A stretch of 64,000 nt of DNA from Anaerofilum sp. An201 (GTDB lineage Bacteria; Bacillota; Clostridia; Oscillospirales; Ruminococcaceae). The DNA lies in assembly GCF_002160015.1 (NCBI RefSeq), contig NZ_NFJT01000007.1:1-64000 (forward strand), written 5' to 3'. How positions within the stretch are numbered: the first letter of the stretch is position 1; each line of letters begins with the position of its first letter. Shown here in pieces: positions 62,640 through 64,000 of this stretch. The position numbers and the translations under genes were made by a program. Under the pieces are notes generated by a model, which did not search any database, was not told where the DNA came from, and was given only the letters and a program-made list of their open reading frames with translations.

Positions 62640-63809
62640 ATGTTATACGAAGAACTGAACACCCTTCCCCAGATCCGGCAGGCCGCCGCCGCGATGGGCT
62701 TTGTCACCCTCACCGAGGTGCAGGAGAAGGCCATCCCGGTGATGCAGGCCGGGCGGGACATCATCGCCAAAGCCCCCACCGGCACCGGCAAGACCTGCGC
62801 CTTCGGCATCCCGCTGATCGAACGTGTGGACCCCGAAGCCAAAAACCCCGGCGCGGTGGTGCTGGCTCCCACCCGCGAGCTGGCCCAGCAGATCGCCCAG
62901 GACCTGCGCGACCTGGCGCGCTTTCTGCCCTATGTCCACGTCGTCTGCCTGTACGGCGGCGCGAACATGAACCGCCAGATCGAGCAGCTGAAAAAGGGCT
63001 GCCAGATCGTGGTGGCCACGCCCGGCCGCCTGATGGACCACATGGAGCGCCGCACCATCGACATCCGCAGCGTGCAGACGGTGGTGCTGGACGAGGCCGA
63101 CGAGATGCTGGACATGGGCTTCTACAAAGACGTGCGCAAGATCATCGACCGCATGAAGGCCCGCAAGCAGCTGGCGATGTTCAGCGCCACCATCAGCCGC
63201 GAGGTGATGGACATCGGCTGGCTCTACCAGCGGGACGCCGAGGAGATCACGGTGCAGCCGGTGGAGGCCAGCGCGCCCAAGATCGCCCAGTACCAGCTGC
63301 ACACCACCGGCCGCAACAAGCTGGCCGACCTCACCGACATCATCCTGAAAAAGGGCTACAAGCGCGTGATGGTGTTCTGCAACACCAAATACAACACCGC
63401 CATGCTCACCAACCAGCTGGTGCGGCTGGGCTTTGTGGCCGACTGCCTGCACGGCGATCTGTCCCAGGCCGACCGCAACAAGATCATGGCCAGCTTCCGC
63501 GAGGGCAAGCTGGCGGTGCTGGTGGCCACCGACGTGGCCGCCCGCGGCATCGACGTGGATGACGTGGACGCCGTTTTCAACTACGACCTGCCCCCTTCCA
63601 ACGAATACTACACCCACCGCATCGGCCGCACCGGGCGCGCCGGGCGCGAGGGCGTGGCCTACATCCTCTACACCGACGAGGACAAAAAGCGCCTGGACGA
63701 GATGCTGCGCCTCACCCGCAACACCGCCGTGCCGGTACACTGGGAGAACGGCGAGCTGGTGGAAGAGGCCGTGCAGAAGCGCGATTTCCAGATCCGCCAA
63801 TATTTCTAA
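62640..63809 (+). CDS. DEAD-box RNA helicase, 389 aa
   Basis: ATP-dependent RNA helicase core without C-terminal extension. Q motif region MGFVTLTEVQEKAIPVMQAG, motif I APTGTGKT (45-52), APTRELAQQ, VVATPGRLMDH, VLDEADEMLDMG, MFSATIS, then domain 2 VMVFCNTKYNT, VLVATDVAARGIDVDDVDAV and HRIGRTGRAGREG. The domain 1 and 2 motifs are complete, so it should be active. It resembles CshB/YxiN-like small helicases in size, acting in mRNA or ribosome metabolism (family inference). ATG follows AAAGGGAGAACCTCT. Confidence 0.95.
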   Translation: MLYEELNTLPQIRQAAAAMGFVTLTEVQEKAIPVMQAGRDIIAKAPTGTGKTCAFGIPLIERVDPEAKNPGAVVLAPTRELAQQIAQDLRDLARFLPYVHVVCLYGGANMNRQIEQLKKGCQIVVATPGRLMDHMERRTIDIRSVQTVVLDEADEMLDMGFYKDVRKIIDRMKARKQLAMFSATISREVMDIGWLYQRDAEEITVQPVEASAPKIAQYQLHTTGRNKLADLTDIILKKGYKRVMVFCNTKYNTAMLTNQLVRLGFVADCLHGDLSQADRNKIMASFREGKLAVLVATDVAARGIDVDDVDAVFNYDLPPSNEYYTHRIGRTGRAGREGVAYILYTDEDKKRLDEMLRLTRNTAVPVHWENGELVEEAVQKRDFQIRQYF

Positions 63810-63865
63810 CCCTGCGCCGCCGGCCGCACAGCGTTTTGGTCCGGCGGCCGATCGAGGACGCGAAC

Positions 63866-64000
63866 ATGAAGGAATACACCTATATCACCCTGCGGCAGGC
63901 GCCGGAATGGAAAGAGGCCGCCGCCGCATGGTTTCACGACAAATGGCAGGTGCCGCAGGAGGCCTACCTCGCCTGTATGGACGCCTACCTCCGCAAAGAG
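63866..64000 (+). CDS. GNAT-type acetyltransferase, N-terminal part, cut by window end
   Basis: Only 45 codons are present. MKEYTYITLRQAPEWKEAAA, then FHDKWQVPQEAYLACMDAYL resembles the start of a GCN5-related acetyltransferase group common in gut Firmicutes. The ATG has GAGGACGCGAAC ahead, a weak ribosome site (GAGG). It begins 57 bases after the helicase gene on the same strand and may be co-transcribed. The acetyl-CoA motif would lie outside the window, so the call is tentative. Confidence 0.55.
   Translation, partial: MKEYTYITLRQAPEWKEAAAAWFHDKWQVPQEAYLACMDAYLRKE

Overview
The window looks like a piece of chromosome from a GC-rich (roughly 60-65% in genes), Gram-positive, strictly anaerobic gut Clostridium relative, most likely an Oscillospiraceae/Ruminococcaceae member near Faecalibacterium, Gemmiger or Subdoligranulum. 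Pointers are a T-box leader on valS, sigma-A promoters with strong AGGAGG ribosome sites, an iron-sulfur L-serine dehydratase in two subunits, a larB-larC-larE nickel-pincer operon, a valS-folC-MATE block, a Na+-type F-ATPase rotor, and cohesin/dockerin modules. The assignment is inference from gene content, not from a marker gene.

Layout. 0-5 kb: an ABC-F ATPase diverges from a two-gene methionine unit (metY-metA). 5-16 kb: phosphoesterase, acyltransferase-kinase fusion, SGNH protein, MATE exporter, folC, valS with its T-box leader, pfkA, all on the minus strand, then a tRNA-Gln/tRNA-Pro pair. 16-18 kb: a small lower-GC scar behind tRNA-Pro with a duplicated tRNA 3' end, a chimeric transporter remnant and an RpiR-type regulator. 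18-20 kb: small minus-strand genes, a YcxB-like membrane protein, a BlaI-type repressor. 20-27.4 kb: the complete F1Fo ATP synthase operon, whose c subunit carries a two-carboxylate (Na+-type) site. 27.7-29.8 kb: an AT-rich MjaI-type restriction-modification cassette with a small controller protein. 29.8-33.4 kb: fmdE-like gene plus larE-larB-larC behind a leader ending in an intrinsic terminator. 33.5-36 kb: URO-D-like protein divergent from an AraC regulator. 36-45 kb: aromatic amino-acid genes (pheA-aroB-aroC-aroE/K fusion-aroQ-aroF-aroA-tyrA-MobA-like), tightly overlapped. 45-48.4 kb: sdaAB-sdaAA and a processive-type glycosyltransferase. 48.4-49.75 kb: about 1.2 kb without credible protein genes, with its own promoter and terminator and many hairpins, which I read as a large structured noncoding RNA. 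50-52 kb: ruvX and a YibE/F protein. 52-54.8 kb: a sortase-anchored cohesin-like protein and a secreted phosphatase with cohesin-like and dockerin modules. 55-59.8 kb: a Gld-like ABC system. 60-64 kb: LTA-synthase-like protein, HU, a DEAD-box helicase and the start of an acetyltransferase gene.

Across the window, at least fifteen intergenic copies or fragments of a two-hairpin dispersed repeat occur (CTTCCCC...GGGGAAG, then a second stem of changing sequence, then GGATGAGG). The second stem changes on both arms so that pairing is kept, which argues for selection or mobilisation as a folded nucleic acid.

The most unusual items are the candidate large RNA at 48.5-49.7 kb, the dispersed two-hairpin repeat, the anchored cohesin / dockerin-phosphatase pair, the terminator-bearing leader of the fmdE-lar operon, and the two-carboxylate rotor subunit.
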